This document shows, piece by piece, positions 1-11,747 of a DNA stretch of 64,000 nt (positions within the stretch are counted from its first letter, which is position 1; every line of letters begins with the position of its first letter). A program made the translations under genes and the position numbers. The DNA lies in contig CM067081.1 of NCBI GenBank assembly GCA_034008185.1, forward strand, positions 152,364,258-152,428,257, in the 5' to 3' direction. Below the pieces are notes generated by a model that was given only the letters and a program-made list of their open reading frames with translations, was not told the origin of the DNA and ran no database searches. This DNA is from Gorsachius magnificus. Taxonomy: Eukaryota; Chordata; Aves; Pelecaniformes; Ardeidae.

Positions 1-1750
1 GTGATGGGACTATGCTTTTAAGCTGTTCAGGTCCCCTAGCTCTTTAGTTCCTCTTCTTTTTTTTTTAATTTTGTTTTTCTTTTAAACCTTCCTTTTCTAT
101 AGCTTTCTGGTATATCAGTTTCACAAAAATGTGGATAGATGACTGTGAAAACTCCTCAAATTCTCTTCCCTCCCCATTTCTAAAAGCTTATTTTTGCAGG
201 ACTTAAAGGTTCATTACTTTCTTTCTTTCTTTCTTAAAACATACATTTCATTGATGAGACTGTTTTTCCACAAATGCTGCTCAGAATTTATGGCTTTTGC
301 CAGAATTAGCACTGCATTGAGAACAACCTGTTCTTCTTGGCTAGATGACTGTCAAATTTATGTGAAAATTCTCCCCCTTAATGGGATGAATGTATATGGA
401 CACATAAATCATTCCCTTTTTTTCTTAAGTGGTTTGAATGAGTATGTGAGCAACATTTGTTATGATTCTTCCTCTCTTATTTTGGTACATAATCATGGCA
501 GATTAGATTAGACCAGCTCCGGGAAGCTATATTTTCAGCTAACGGTTGGGCAAAGCAATGCTAGTGACTCTAGGCTGCTCAGTGTGGGATTCAAACCCCA
601 GAAGAATAGAAAACTACTGGCAGAAGCTGCAATGAAGTCTGCATTGCATTTATACTACGTAACAAAGTCTGCCTCAGCAAAGGTGTTGTAGAGGGCAAGT
701 GAAATTTATCACAGATTATCTGTTGTGTGATACCGCAAGAATAAGTAAAGGCCCCAGATGGTTTCAGGATCCTATTTTCTTAGGCTGCCTTGCGATGCAC
801 TTGCACAGGCAGTTCCCTACCTGCACAGTCTTAACTATAAAGCAAAACCAAAAGATAAAAGTGGGAAAGTAATTTCTAATAAAACCCTCAAAGCAGACCT
901 TCAGCAGAGCTAAAAATTGGACCTAAACTTCCTACATCTTAGTTCAATGCCTTAACTGTCATCTCCAGAAGAGTGAATGTGCACAACTAATTATTGCTAA
1001 TTTGTTTTTGACATGCTGTCTGGCTGCACCATACAGACATACCCTACTGGAATCTACTCTGAAACTTAAAGTGTGGCTGTTTGTTCTGCTTACGGAGAAA
1101 GGAAAAAAATGTAATATGGAAAATAAAATTGAATTCTCAGTTTCATCTTTACCTTTTCAGGGACTTTTTTTTGTCAGAGACCTTCTTTTCCACCAAATTC
1201 TAAATCATAGGTTTAAAAGACATGGGGTTCTTTTTCACACAGTCTTCTTTATAACAGCTTTATGGGTTAAAGTAACATACAGAAGCTAAAAGAAAAGTAA
1301 AAATTAAGAAATGTCTTTGGGAAAAGGTTATACAGACATCAGTTAAAGACTTAATGTTACTTTTCAGAAAGAGCTGAGTATAACTCTAAATTTCTCTGCT
1401 AAGACATAGTGAGCATGATATTGAACATTGTGCATGATTGCTTCCATTTCCTGTCAGCAACTTTTAGTGTCTAATGCAAATATTTTCATAACACTTGCAG
1501 GAAAAATATAAACCTCTGTTGTCAATTTATGGCTCAGTGGATTTAGATAGTTATAGCCATAGGAAAGGGAGGCAGTGGGCTCTTTTTAAGAATTACACTC
1601 TGGGAAAGAGGAGGAGAGTGGATTTCTCCCATTGCAAAGCAGACACCAAGCTGTTCATCTAAATCAATATCAGCACTTCCAGATTTTATAAATCCCACTA
1701 TTACTATTCCAAAATAAAACTAAATTACAAGAATAACGGTGCACATCTGA
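1..1750. other. AT-rich stretch without recognisable gene
   Basis: I see no gene or named repeat here. The open frames at 194-511 and 1002-1289 have no domain, no low-complexity-free conserved look and no plausible splice context, so I treat them as chance frames. A short tRNA B-box-like string lies near 582-596 (GGGATTCAAACCCC), which might be the edge of an old tRNA-derived SINE, but the surrounding bases do not support a full element. Confidence 0.6.
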
Positions 1751-2534
1751 CATAGAATCATAGAAATGTTTAGGTTGGAAAAGACCTTTAAGATCATCAT
1801 GTTCAACCGTTAACCTAACACTGCTATCCCACCACTGAACCATGTCCCTAAGCACCTCGTCTACCTGTCTTTTAAATACCTCCAGGGATGGGGACTCTAC
1901 CACTTCCCTGGGCAGCCCATTCCAATGCTTGACAACCCTTTCTGTGAAGAAATTTTTCCTAATGTCTAGCCTAAACCTGCCCTGGTGCAACTTCAGACCA
2001 TTTCCCCTCATCCTATCGTCCACTACCAGGGAGAAGAGGCCCATCCCCACCTCACTACAGCCTCCTTTCAGATAGTTGTAGAGGGCAATAAGGCCTCCCC
2101 TCAGCCTCCTCTTCTCCAGATTAAACAACCCCAGTTCCCTCAGCCACTCCTCATAAGACTTGTGCTCCAGACCCCTCCACCAGCTTTGCTGCTCTCCTCT
2201 GGACATGCTCCAGCAATGCAACATCTTTCTAGTAGCGAGGGGGCCAAAACTGAACGCAGTATTCGAGGTGTCGCCTCATCCACAGCGAGTACAGGGGCAT
2301 GATCACTGCCCTGCTCCTGCTGGCCACTCTATTCCTGATCCAAGCCAGGATGCTGTTTGCCTTCTTGGCCACCTGGGCACTCTGCTGGCTCATATTCAGC
2401 CGGCTGTCAACCAGTACCCCCAGGTCTTTTTCCACTGGGCAGCTTTCCAGCCACTCTGCCCCAAGCCTGTAGCATTGCATGGGGTTGTTGTGACCCAAGT
2501 GCAGGACCTGGCACTTGGCCTTGTTGAACCTCAT
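1751..2534 (-). pseudogene. Broken C-terminal CR1 ORF2 remnant
   Basis: The segment codes for roughly the last 260 residues of CR1 ORF2, the thumb and C-terminal region that follows the polymerase core. It has no start codon of its own and is split by a frameshift near 2226 between ...[12 protein letters not shown] and the downstream [16 protein letters not shown] block. It cannot make an active enzyme. Compared with the well-preserved copy at 45.7-48.5 kb it has the same order of blocks ([45 protein letters not shown]), which is how I identify it. Confidence 0.9.
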
Positions 2535-2568
2535 ACAGTTGGCCTTGGCCCATTGATCCAGTCATGTA
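1751..2568 (-). mobile_element. CR1 LINE 3' fragment (reverse strand)
   Basis: This is a 5'-truncated copy of the avian non-LTR retrotransposon CR1, lying on the reverse strand. The forward strand opens with the reversed CR1 tail (catagaatcatag, then ttaggttggaaaagacc). Reading backwards, frames at 2534-2229 and 2224-1670 encode the C-terminal part of ORF2 after the reverse-transcriptase core: [50 protein letters not shown], then [37 protein letters not shown] and [15 protein letters not shown]. The two frames are offset by one base near 2226, so the copy carries a frameshift and is dead. The catalytic FADD block is not present; the copy ends just upstream of the [11 protein letters not shown] segment. 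The same subfamily recurs at 49084-49659. Confidence 0.93.
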
Positions 2569-2778
2569 TGTGGCACCCATGGCTCCTTCCTTTCCCCACT
2601 GCTTGAAGGCCCATTGCCCCTTTACAACCTGAGGGCACAGAGCAGCATCCACTGAGGACAGCAGGAAGATGTCAGCGTTGATTCCTGTGGCCACATCATT
2701 CCAGCAATGGCCAAATGCCACTGCCATGGGGAAACCCTTGTGGAGACAAATAAAATGGGAGTTGGAGGGGTGGAGGGA
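2569..2778. other. Unassigned 210 bases between CR1 and LTR
   Basis: The stretch is moderately GC-rich and lies between the truncated 5' end of the CR1 copy and the target duplication of the solo LTR. I do not recognise it. It could be more CR1 that has diverged, or unique DNA. Confidence 0.4.
2774..2778. repeat. Left target-site duplication AGGGA
   Basis: Five bases, AGGGA, sit directly before the TGTGG start of the LTR and recur at 3780-3784 directly after its other end. A perfect 5-bp direct duplication is expected from retroviral-type integration and is typical of ERVL-class elements. Confidence 0.75.
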
Positions 2779-2959
2779 TGTGGTGGTTTGACCCTGGCTG
2801 GACGCCAGGGGCCCACCAAAGCCGCTCTATCACTACCCTCTAACTGGACAGAGGAGAGAAAAGTAAATCAAAAGGCTTGTGGGTCGAGAAAAAGACAGGA
2901 AGAGATCATTTTATCAGTTACCATCATGGGCAAAACAGACTCAACTTGAAAATAATTAA

Positions 2960-2965
2960 TTTATT
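2960..2965 (-). promoter_or_regulatory. LTR polyadenylation signal
   Basis: The forward strand reads TTTATT, which is AATAAA on the LTR's sense strand. It lies about 180 bases before the LTR's 3' end, a plausible place for the R/U5 processing signal. Confidence 0.55.
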
Positions 2966-3164
2966 ATCAATCAAAATCAGAGAAGGAGAGGAGAAAAACT
3001 GCTAGGTCTTAAAAACCTTCCCCCCACCCCTCCCTTCTTCTCTGGGCTCAACTTCACTCCCAGTTCCTCTACCTACTCCCCCCAGTGGCGCAGGGGGACG
3101 GGAATGGGGGTTGAGGTCAGTTCATCAACATTGCTCCCCCCTGGCCTCCATGAACTTCTCCAAG

Positions 3165-3420
3165 AACTGCTCCAGCGTGGGTCCATAATTTCCACAGGGT
3201 GCAGTCCCTCAGGAGCAGACTGTTCCAGCATTGGGTCCCCTGCGGGGTCACAGGTCTTGCCAGCAAACCTGCTTCGGCGTCAACTCCTCCCCCCACAGGT
3301 CCGCAATGGCTTGCCAGGAACCTGATCTGGCGCAGGCTTCCCACGGGGTCACAGCCTCCTCCCTTCAGGCATCCACCCGCTCTGGTGTGGGGTCCTCCAC
3401 GGGCTACAGGTGGATATCTG
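3165..3420 (-). repeat. Decayed ~52-bp tandem repeats inside the LTR
   Basis: Five related units can be followed by their shared core, roughly CTGCTCCAGCGTGGG, with starts near 3165, 3218, 3268, 3320 and 3376. Each core is followed by a CCACGGG-like partner, so an ideal unit could fold as a small hairpin (CGTGGG against CCCACG). The units have drifted and differ by small indels. Confidence 0.6.
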
Positions 3421-3629
3421 CTCCACCATGGACCTCCATGGACTGCAGGGGGACAGCCTGCCTCACCATGGTCTTCACCATGGGCTCAGGGGAATCTCTG
3501 CTCCGGCACCTGGAGCACCTTCTCCCCCTCCTTCTTCACTGACCTTGGTGTCTGCAGGGCTGTTTTCTCTTGCATCCTCTCACTTCTCTTCTCTCTCCGG
3601 CTACTGAGACGCAGCCGGTTTTTTTCCTT

Positions 3630-3639
3630 CTTAAATATG
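3630..3639 (-). promoter_or_regulatory. TATA-like box of the reverse-strand LTR
   Basis: On the reverse strand the sequence reads acatatttaaga, downstream of the CCAAT box at 3667-3671. The order CCAAT then TATA-like matches a polymerase II LTR promoter. The match to TATAAA is imperfect. Confidence 0.4.
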
Positions 3640-3779
3640 TTATCACAGGTGCTTCCACTGCCGCTGATTGGCTTGGCCTTGGCCAGCGGTGGACACAGGG
3701 AAAACTTCTAGCAGCTTCTCACAGAAGCCACCCCTGTAGCCCCCCCACTACCAAGACCTTGCCACAGAAACCCAATAGA

Positions 3780-3784
3780 AGGGA
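3780..3784. repeat. Right target-site duplication AGGGA
   Basis: This is the matching copy of the 5-bp duplication at 2774-2778. Confidence 0.75.
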
Positions 3785-6700
3785 GAAGAACAAAACCTCA
3801 AAAATTGCTGTTGAAGTTGTCAGAGGGCATATAATGGGTGCACAATAGCTTAAAACATGGAACAAGTAAAACCTATGCACTGGGCCCCTGGTTTCTCTTT
3901 CCATTTCCACCACACTCTCAGGATGCCCTGCAGCCTGCCTTACTCTGTGAGGCTCTCGGGACATGGAGAAGCACAGGACCTGCAAATAGCTGTTCAGAGA
4001 AAGAGGTTACTCATGGACTTTTTACTAGCTGCTCTGTTGCCTCATCTCCAGCCCAGTTCATGGAGCTGCTTGAATAAGCATTCCTAATGCAGAGAAGAGT
4101 TCAAAGTTGCACGGGTCATTACAAGCTACGAAGGTCCCGGGTTTAAAAAAAAGCCAAGGTTCAAAGGAATACAAGGGAATTACACAAGCATATAGAGATA
4201 AAATAAGAAAACTTAAACACTGAATGAGTTCCAAGTAGCAAGGGACATGACAAGCAACAAAAGTTTCAGCACATACATTAGAAATAAGAGGGAAAATGAG
4301 AAAAGAGATTGAACAAGAGGCTCTACGGAGAAAACAGAATCATTTGCTTTCATCAGAGAAAGCAGAATTGTTTGCTTTCATCTTCATGGAAAGGTAGATT
4401 GTGCTGGATACTTTAACAAATTAATTTTAACAAGGTGTTTGGAATTCAGACCAGAGTAGAGAAGAGAACAGTTCGGGGAATATTTATGTAAGAATGGTAC
4501 ATTCAAGTTCTCAGGTTTTGATTAAATTCACCCCAAGAAATGAGGCAAAGTAATCTCTGAATGATTAGTTATCATCTCTGGGAAGCTGCAGACGGGAGAG
4601 ATCCTAGAAAACTAGAGAAAAACAAACCTTTTTTAATTTTTTTTTTTTTTTTTAAGAGGAGCTGCGTAATTATACATCAGGCAGTTTGGTTTCAGTTCCT
4701 GAAAACAGTATGGAACAAATTATTGAAGTAATTGGAAGTATCTACAAAATGTAAAGGTTGTAAAAACAGCCAACAAGGTACTGTCAGGAACAGATCAGAT
4801 CAAATTTATCTGATTACCTTCTTTGAGAAGGGTGGCAGCCTAGCGTAGAAAGGAAAAGCAGGAGATATAGGTGTAAATTAACTCTTACAAAGTTTTTGGA
4901 CATTTTCCCAACATTAGAATCTTGTAAGTTGAGGAAATATGGCATGCATGTAATTGCCTTCAGGTAGCTATATAACTAGTTGAAAACTCGATTATCAATG
5001 GATCCACGTCAAACATGGAGGACATCCTGAGTAAATTCCCATAAGAACTTATGTTTGGTCAAATTCTACTTAGTATCTTAATGAAAAATGTGCATAATAG
5101 AATGGAGACTATACCTTTTAATTTATGGCTTGTACAAAGCTGAAAGGAGTTTTAAGTATTTTGGGAAACATGCTAAAAATGCTATGGCAGTTTGGAGAGG
5201 TGGTCAGAAACCCAGAAGGTCGCATTTAAGTATTTATTAACCAAAGTTCTGTACCAAAGAAAATTGAAACTGGATATTTTTCCATAAAGAATAAAAGCAG
5301 TACAGTGGAAAAAGACATAGTAGGAATGTAGGTTTTATTTTGGATTCATGAAGCCGTAGTTTGTGTACAAAACATCCAGTTACGTTCCTCACCTAACCAG
5401 AGAAGCCTTGGAAGGTATATCACCTCTATTCTGGGAACTGCATTTTTAAAGTGAAGACAAAGTAAAGAGAATCCAGCAGTGTGAATGATGAAGGATTTAG
5501 AAAGCATAACCTGTGAGGGAACTCGCTTGAGGTGGTTGAGGGTGACTTGATTATATGTAGTTAGAATAGCAGTGATCACCAATGTTTTCCAAGGCCAGAA
5601 GAAATCAATTCTTTTTTCAGCATAGACAGTTTTCCGTGAAAAAGTTTAGAAAACTTGGGTAGGATGGTGGGGCACAAGACTGGATGACTGATGACACTAA
5701 GAAACTGCTTTCACCAGAAAGTTTTTAGATCAGGCTACAGTAAGATCTGTGAGGGATGGCCAAGGCCTACATGATCTTATTTTGGTGGGGGAGATTACTT
5801 AAGATGATCTCTGGGGTACTCTGAGTCTAACAACAACGTAACAATGTCTGAAAAAAGGTTAGAGAGGATTCATTGCTACTCATCTGGTAGAACCAATGCT
5901 GGAGGAGAGGAAAAGAAGGTCAAGGACAAGGATATGAGCTTTTGAGGTGTGGACTCGCATTGTTTTATGAAGGAGCACAATGATCCATTTTTAATGTAAA
6001 ATATGGCAGCATTCAGAATTTACTCATTCTTGCCACTTCCTGTCATGTAATTATTTCATAATCTTTAAAAACTGTTACACAACTAGAGGTTATTATGCTT
6101 TTATCTTGATTTTTTAAAAGCAAGAATATTTGGGATACTCCATTAAAAAGCTCTGAAGACAATCCATTTTAGCCTTTTATTATGCTTTTCCGCATTAAAT
6201 TCTTCTGTGTTAATTTTCTGGAAATTGGAATAACTAAGTTAATTTCTAGCAGTGAAAACTCAAGTTCAGAGGGACTGGGTGATGGAGAAGAAAGGGGAAG
6301 ACTATTTAGCCTATATTAGAACACCAAATCGTAAGCTACGTTTTGTCTGGTCACAAACATAAAGCAACAACGAGCTTGTATTAATTGTATTAATGTATTA
6401 ATTCTATTAATTGTATTAATGTATTAATTCATATTAATACATATGAATGCATTAATTCAATTTATATGATTGAATAATCTTTGGCTGTCAAGTTATATGC
6501 TTTGTGAAAGCCTGAATGTGGATTGTCAGTTTGTCCAGCCAGGAAGCAAAAAGCCTTTTACATACAATGGGTGGGCTAATGGTTGGTTGACAATTTAATT
6601 CCACAGCCGGGAAATTCTGAAGAGGAAATCGCATACAGAAGCAAGTCTGCTTCTCCATACTGAAGTTTACTGCTTTGAATTAAATCTTGAATTAAATCAG

Positions 6701-9700
6701 TATATGCACACAGATCAGGTGTCTCACTCCACATGTTCTAAATAGCTTGTTGGATGGATACAGAGAGGGAAACACTGTTAAAATTTGGTCTTAAGCTAAA
6801 CTGAATAGACCTTTACTTCTATACCTGTCACTTGACTCTGTAAAGCTTTGGACCAATGTTGTCTATTCTTATTCTTTAAAAAAAACAATGGCTTTTATTT
6901 GCTTTAACCTTTTTTTCTGCTTATTTTCTGTTATTTTTAATTTAGTTGCTTAACATCCCACCTCATTTTTAGACTAGGGTCCTGGATCAGACCTTCAGTG
7001 GCTGGAAACTTGCATGTCTCTAGGGCATCTGAGGAGTAAGAGGCATCTTCCACTGATCGTCAGGATAGCTCAGGAGATGATAACACAAAGAATTATGGTG
7101 ATCAGCATTGACTAGGAAAGCTTGGCCTTAAACAATAGGGTAGAGGAAAGACAACCTGCCTCCTTGGAGTCCCAAGAGAATGTGGAACAATGATAATATG
7201 GCCTGAGGAAAAGGACTAAATCACTTTAAATAGGCCATTTAAAATTGTTATCAGTATTTCTCTCAGAGAATGGACATAAATCATCTCTTCTGTCCTAATA
7301 TGATTATAAATCACAAATTGAATAAATGCTAGCTAAAATATATGGAGTTTTCTTTCTGAATACAAAAACATCTGAAGAAAAGGAAAAGGAGATGGTGAGA
7401 TAAATTAATTTTGCTTCTCAGTGAAGCCACCTGGTGTATTTGCCAGTCACAGAGACAATGTTTGTTGATAGCTGCTTTGCCAGCTCTTCTCACTTCTCAT
7501 TTCCAAACCGTTCAGGTATTTTCTCAAACTGCCCAAGGCAAACAGTAACATCCTTGTACCATCTCCAGTTCATAAAGACATCCCTATTTGGGATACCAGC
7601 TAATTGCTTTGTGAAATGCATTTCAAAACTGGAATCTGAGTTCTAACTTGGAGGTGACTGCCCATGCTAAAATTCCCCATGCACATAAAGTTCAAATTCT
7701 GTTTATTCCCTAAAATACCTCAGCAGCTCATTGCCTAGAGCTCATGGCCAAGCCACCCAGGCATACAACAGAGTTCTTTCTCTCCCTGTCCCAAGGTCTT
7801 GAGCCAGGAAGCATGCTCAGTGTGCATTTGCTAGCTAAGTTGTGCCCAAACCAAAACCAGAGTAAAAGGTGTCTGTTTTACACAGTTAATATGTTAACAG
7901 TCTTTAGAACAAGGAATGAGAAGTTTCTTCTTAAAAGTGAAAATAACTGGAAAATTATTCATCAAATTAATCACTTCAAAGCTCCTCTTGTTTTTTGCTT
8001 CACTGATGAGACTTGTGAAGTGGCAATTGTAATGGAAGCTGTTTTTCAAATAGGGAATATCACATTCCCTGTAGCTCTGAGCTCAGCTCAACTCAGTTAG
8101 TGAAGGTTGCTAAACAATTATCAGACATGAAATTCTGCTTTACACTGACTTGAACTGGATTTAAACTAGTCACCTACAGAGGAAAGGCTTGCTAAACTGC
8201 TGTTAGTTTTCCTTTAACTGTTTTGTTCCTCCTTCACAAAGAGTGAGGAGCTGAAAATGTTTCAAAACATTTAACTTGGATATCCTTAGACATAAACATC
8301 TTCTATTGCCTTCAAGATGTACACACAACTTTTTGTATGAAGCTCTTCCTTTCCTTTACAGTTTAGACAAGGAACATAGAAACATACTGAACATTAAGCC
8401 TTCCTCCAAAACACAGTGGTTTTGGTCATAAACAACAATGTAGAGACTGAAGTGCATTTCTGTTGAAAACAGGTACATCTCCACATGTCTTGTTTGCATT
8501 GGTAATTTCCAGATGGCACTACTGGTTCTCGTAGTCTGGCTAGCTGTGTCTGGGAATTCATAGCACAAGCTGCAGAAAATGTCTGTTAGCACCTATGGTA
8601 CAGCTGAGAAAGATGCTGGGAACATCAGGATCAGTTCTGCTCTGTATTCCTTTGCTTGCAATTTGTGGTTTTGGCATAGAGCTTTAGATCGTATCCAAGC
8701 ACCCCAATGTGTTGTCAAAACACTAAAGTCTTCTTTAAATCAATTTGGCTAACGCGCCTAATAATACTGTAATAAAAATTAAAAAATGCCCAGTGCTACT
8801 GTGTGATCTGAAAAGCCAGGATCTTTGTTTAAACTTTTTAATTAGACTGCTGCTTCAAATAAAATAACCATCAAGAAGATATGTATCACTCACTGAAAAG
8901 TCAAATTTTGTCAAGAATGCCATCATACTGTCTATTCTCTATGGATTTTTTCATGTGATGTATTAGATTAATATTGGTATTGCCTTTGTCATTATACTGT
9001 TATTACAGACTGTACCCATATTGTGGGTATTATTTGCATTAGAAAAAAATTGCATTCTTCCTTTAGATACAGAAGGAGAATAGAATTTCTGTTTATAGAA
9101 TTTCTGAAAGTTATTTATATAATTTGTTTCCATATGATTTGTTCCAAGAAGCTGATATAAGGAAATATCACTTGAAAACTAAATCAGAATTCACAGTTGG
9201 TTTTAGTGAACTGGCACATCTGCCTAGCTCTTCCCTTTGAACATATAGGACTTTCTGAAGATGAAAAGTTTTGAATATTTTATACTTTAATGCCTTAGGC
9301 CTTATGATTAGTTACAGCCTGAAGGGGGGTGTACCACATATATAGGAAAGAAATTTTGCCAGCTGAATGGAAGTGACTTACAACTGTTTGAAGTTGCTGT
9401 TAACAAAGGGACAAGTAATGCCACTGGAAAGGTTACAGAGATGGTCAGCAGTAATTACTAGGTAAGCCTTGGGAAAATATATCCATGCTTTAACAGTATT
9501 TCAGGCACTGAAGAGATCTGTGAACAAAGAAGCCCAATTTAAAAGAATTTTCAAGAGCAATTGAAGTTTTGCTTCCTTTAGGGTAGTCATGTATTAATGA
9601 ACAGAATGAAGGCAAACTTAAAAGTGAAAAGGTTCTCTGCAATTAGGATATGGGTTCCTAACAGGTCAAAGGAGCTTGTTATCCACTACACTTCTTGCCT

Positions 9701-11747
9701 ACCTTGCCACTGGTGATAGAAAGAGACCTCTGCAACACCAGCCCACTGAAAAAGGGAATGTCTCGGATGGCAAAGGTCTCACACCACACCCCTCGATTAC
9801 CACTGGGGAGGGGGAAGAGTTGAACTGGACATCAGACTCACCCTTGGCTTGAGGAGATGTTAGCACCAAAGGACAAACTGTGGAATGAAGCCTGTGCAGT
9901 AGGAGCAGCACCAAAAGCAATCTACCTTTCTTGTCCTTGTCCAAACAGGTGCTACATGCAGTACCTAACAATCTATCCAACTTCCATTTGATTCTTGCAT
10001 CATTTTATAACCGAAAGGTTTACTTTACATCCTGCCCAATTCAAGCAAGACTATCAAGTATTTACATGAACCTTGTTCCTGAAGACCCTAACATTACTCT
10101 TGATTGCACATTTGCAATATGGGGGAGTGAGAGTCCAGATTCCAGGAGGAAGTCACTGGCTAGATGTCAAGTTTGAATAATGTCTGAGAGAGAAAAAAAA
10201 TCTTTAAAACATTAATTCCTGCTGAAAGTACTCTGTACCTTGGAAAATATAGCTCTCATTTGATGAAAATGAACAGCTTTTGACTGACACTGTATATTCT
10301 TAGCCTCTCCATCGTCTGTTTTATGTTACAAGAATGGTAGTGTGTGACTGGATCATGACAATTCTCTCACTTGGTTAGTGCAAGCTGAGTTTCGTCCCTT
10401 TTGCGACTTTGGCCTGGCTTATGGTTTGTGGATTCTTTACTGACTACTTCCAGAGTGAGATACTGTTGTTATTTACATTGGATATTGGTATGAAGAATGC
10501 CTTCAGTAGAGCGGTGACTTCTGTGAGTTCCTTGACTCAGCCTCCTAACACAATGAAACAGAAGACAAGAAATGTTTCTCGCACTGAAAAAGAAGATAAA
10601 ATAATTCCCTGTAGCTTTCTGTCCTCTAGTTTGCCCTCCTTGGGTGAAATTGGGTTGACTTCAGCTGTGGGAGTTGCTCAGGATCTGCCTTCAGGAAAGG
10701 ATATTCCTGCTGTACTTGCTACTGAAAAAAGCAAGAAACTGAAAAGCCTGTATGAGTGTATCCTCAGTTTCGTATTAGTTACATTGTGTGCCTATATCTA
10801 ACTAAATTAACTTTCTAGTTTTAAGTTCTTTGGAATCTCTTTTGCTCTGGAAGAAAGAGCTTTTGCAAGGAGACAGTAAGTATGAGCAAATAATTTTACT
10901 TATTTGCATTTCTTGATTCTAGGAGAATAATTTTCAGCCTATAATTTGTGAGAGCAACTCTGAGTGTAGTTGCTTTAGTGACCAATAAAAAAAAAAAAAA
11001 AAGAAGAGCCTCCCTGTCTGATATATTTTCCAAGTTCAAATTCTTAAAATGTGCTGGAAGTAATCATTATTATGTTCTCACTAAGCCTAGAAAATTGAAT
11101 TTTATCTGCAAAATGTACTTTTCCCAGTAACTTCAGGACAGATACCCATGCATTTGAAAAAAAAAAGCTTTTCCAGTCACAATATTTCAGTCATTTTTTT
11201 TGGCGAAGATGGATTTTCAAGGTACCTGTGGTACCATGTATAAATACTGTAAAGTTATAATATGTTTAAGTATTAAATTGTTAGACAGAACCAACTCACC
11301 TGCATAACTCCATACTTGATCAATTTATCAGATTTGCAAGGAGCCTGAGAAATATAATCACTATTGCTAATAACCATCAAGAAGTAAAACAATGAAAAGA
11401 TTTTAAAAATATACTTAAATGAATGCAATGTCCTGGGAGACATTAGGTTGAAAGTGATAGTATAGTGGATCATACAGTATATTTTCCACAGAATTTTCAA
11501 GTTAAACAGCACCCAGGTGCTACAGAGATTGTGAGAGTTTTCCACTTTCATCCTCAATAGGATTGGAAGTAGGAAGCAAAAAGCCTTGGTCCTCTTCCTT
11601 TTCCTGCTGTACTCATAGGTGGGACTGTGTATCAACATTCTCCAGTCTTTGTGCAGGTTTTTCTCCAGATGTTCTCTCTTATAGGACTGCACTTCTTTGA
11701 ATTACTTTTTACTTGTACTGTTACTTAGAATCATTTCCCCAGTCTTC
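3785..11747. other. Long AT-rich stretch without recognisable gene
   Basis: I see no gene, RNA or named transposon over about 8 kb. Small features are a poly-T run near 4629-4653, the perfect 26-bp tandem duplication at 6379-6430 (listed separately) and a 17-base A run near 10986-11002. The longest open frames (7744-8100 and 10409-10801) have no recognisable domain. The 10409-10801 frame is polar in the middle with a hydrophobic C-terminus, but nothing supports it as an exon. Confidence 0.55.
6379..6430. repeat. Perfect 26-bp tandem duplication, AT-rich
   Basis: The 26-base unit beginning TATTAATTGTATTAATG occurs twice without a mismatch (6379-6404 and 6405-6430). It is followed by degenerate ATTAAT-rich sequence to about 6460. 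The unit itself is built from TATTAAT motifs, so replication slippage is the likely origin. Confidence 0.9.

Larger units (their letters stand above)
2779..3779 (-). mobile_element. Solo LTR of an avian endogenous retrovirus (reverse strand)
   Basis: This 1.0-kb block is much more GC- and CpG-rich than its surroundings. It starts TGTGGTGGTTTGACCC and ends CCCAATAGA on the forward strand, which reads as a TGT...-CA type LTR in reverse with one terminal base changed. It is flanked by a perfect 5-bp duplication (AGGGA at 2774-2778 and 3780-3784), so the boundaries are firm. Reading the reverse strand, I see a CCAAT box (3667-3671), an AT-rich TATA-like box (about 3630-3639), then GC-rich DNA, and an AATAAA polyadenylation signal (2960-2965). 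No gag, pol or env remnant adjoins it, so it is a solo LTR left by recombination between the two LTRs of a provirus. I recognise the family from other bird genomes but cannot assign its Repbase name; the 5-bp duplication favours an ERVL-like class. Confidence 0.85.

Noticed and set aside
540..610. tRNA-like or SINE fragment around GGGATTCAAACCCC
   Set aside because: Only a B-box-like string is seen. No A box at the right distance, no cloverleaf and no SINE body.
4820..4930. Possible forward MIR fragment
   Set aside because: Only scattered short matches in the wrong spacing.
10409..10801. 130-residue frame with hydrophobic C-terminus
   Set aside because: No domain, no neighbouring exon-like frames and ordinary AT-rich composition; too weak to call a gene.
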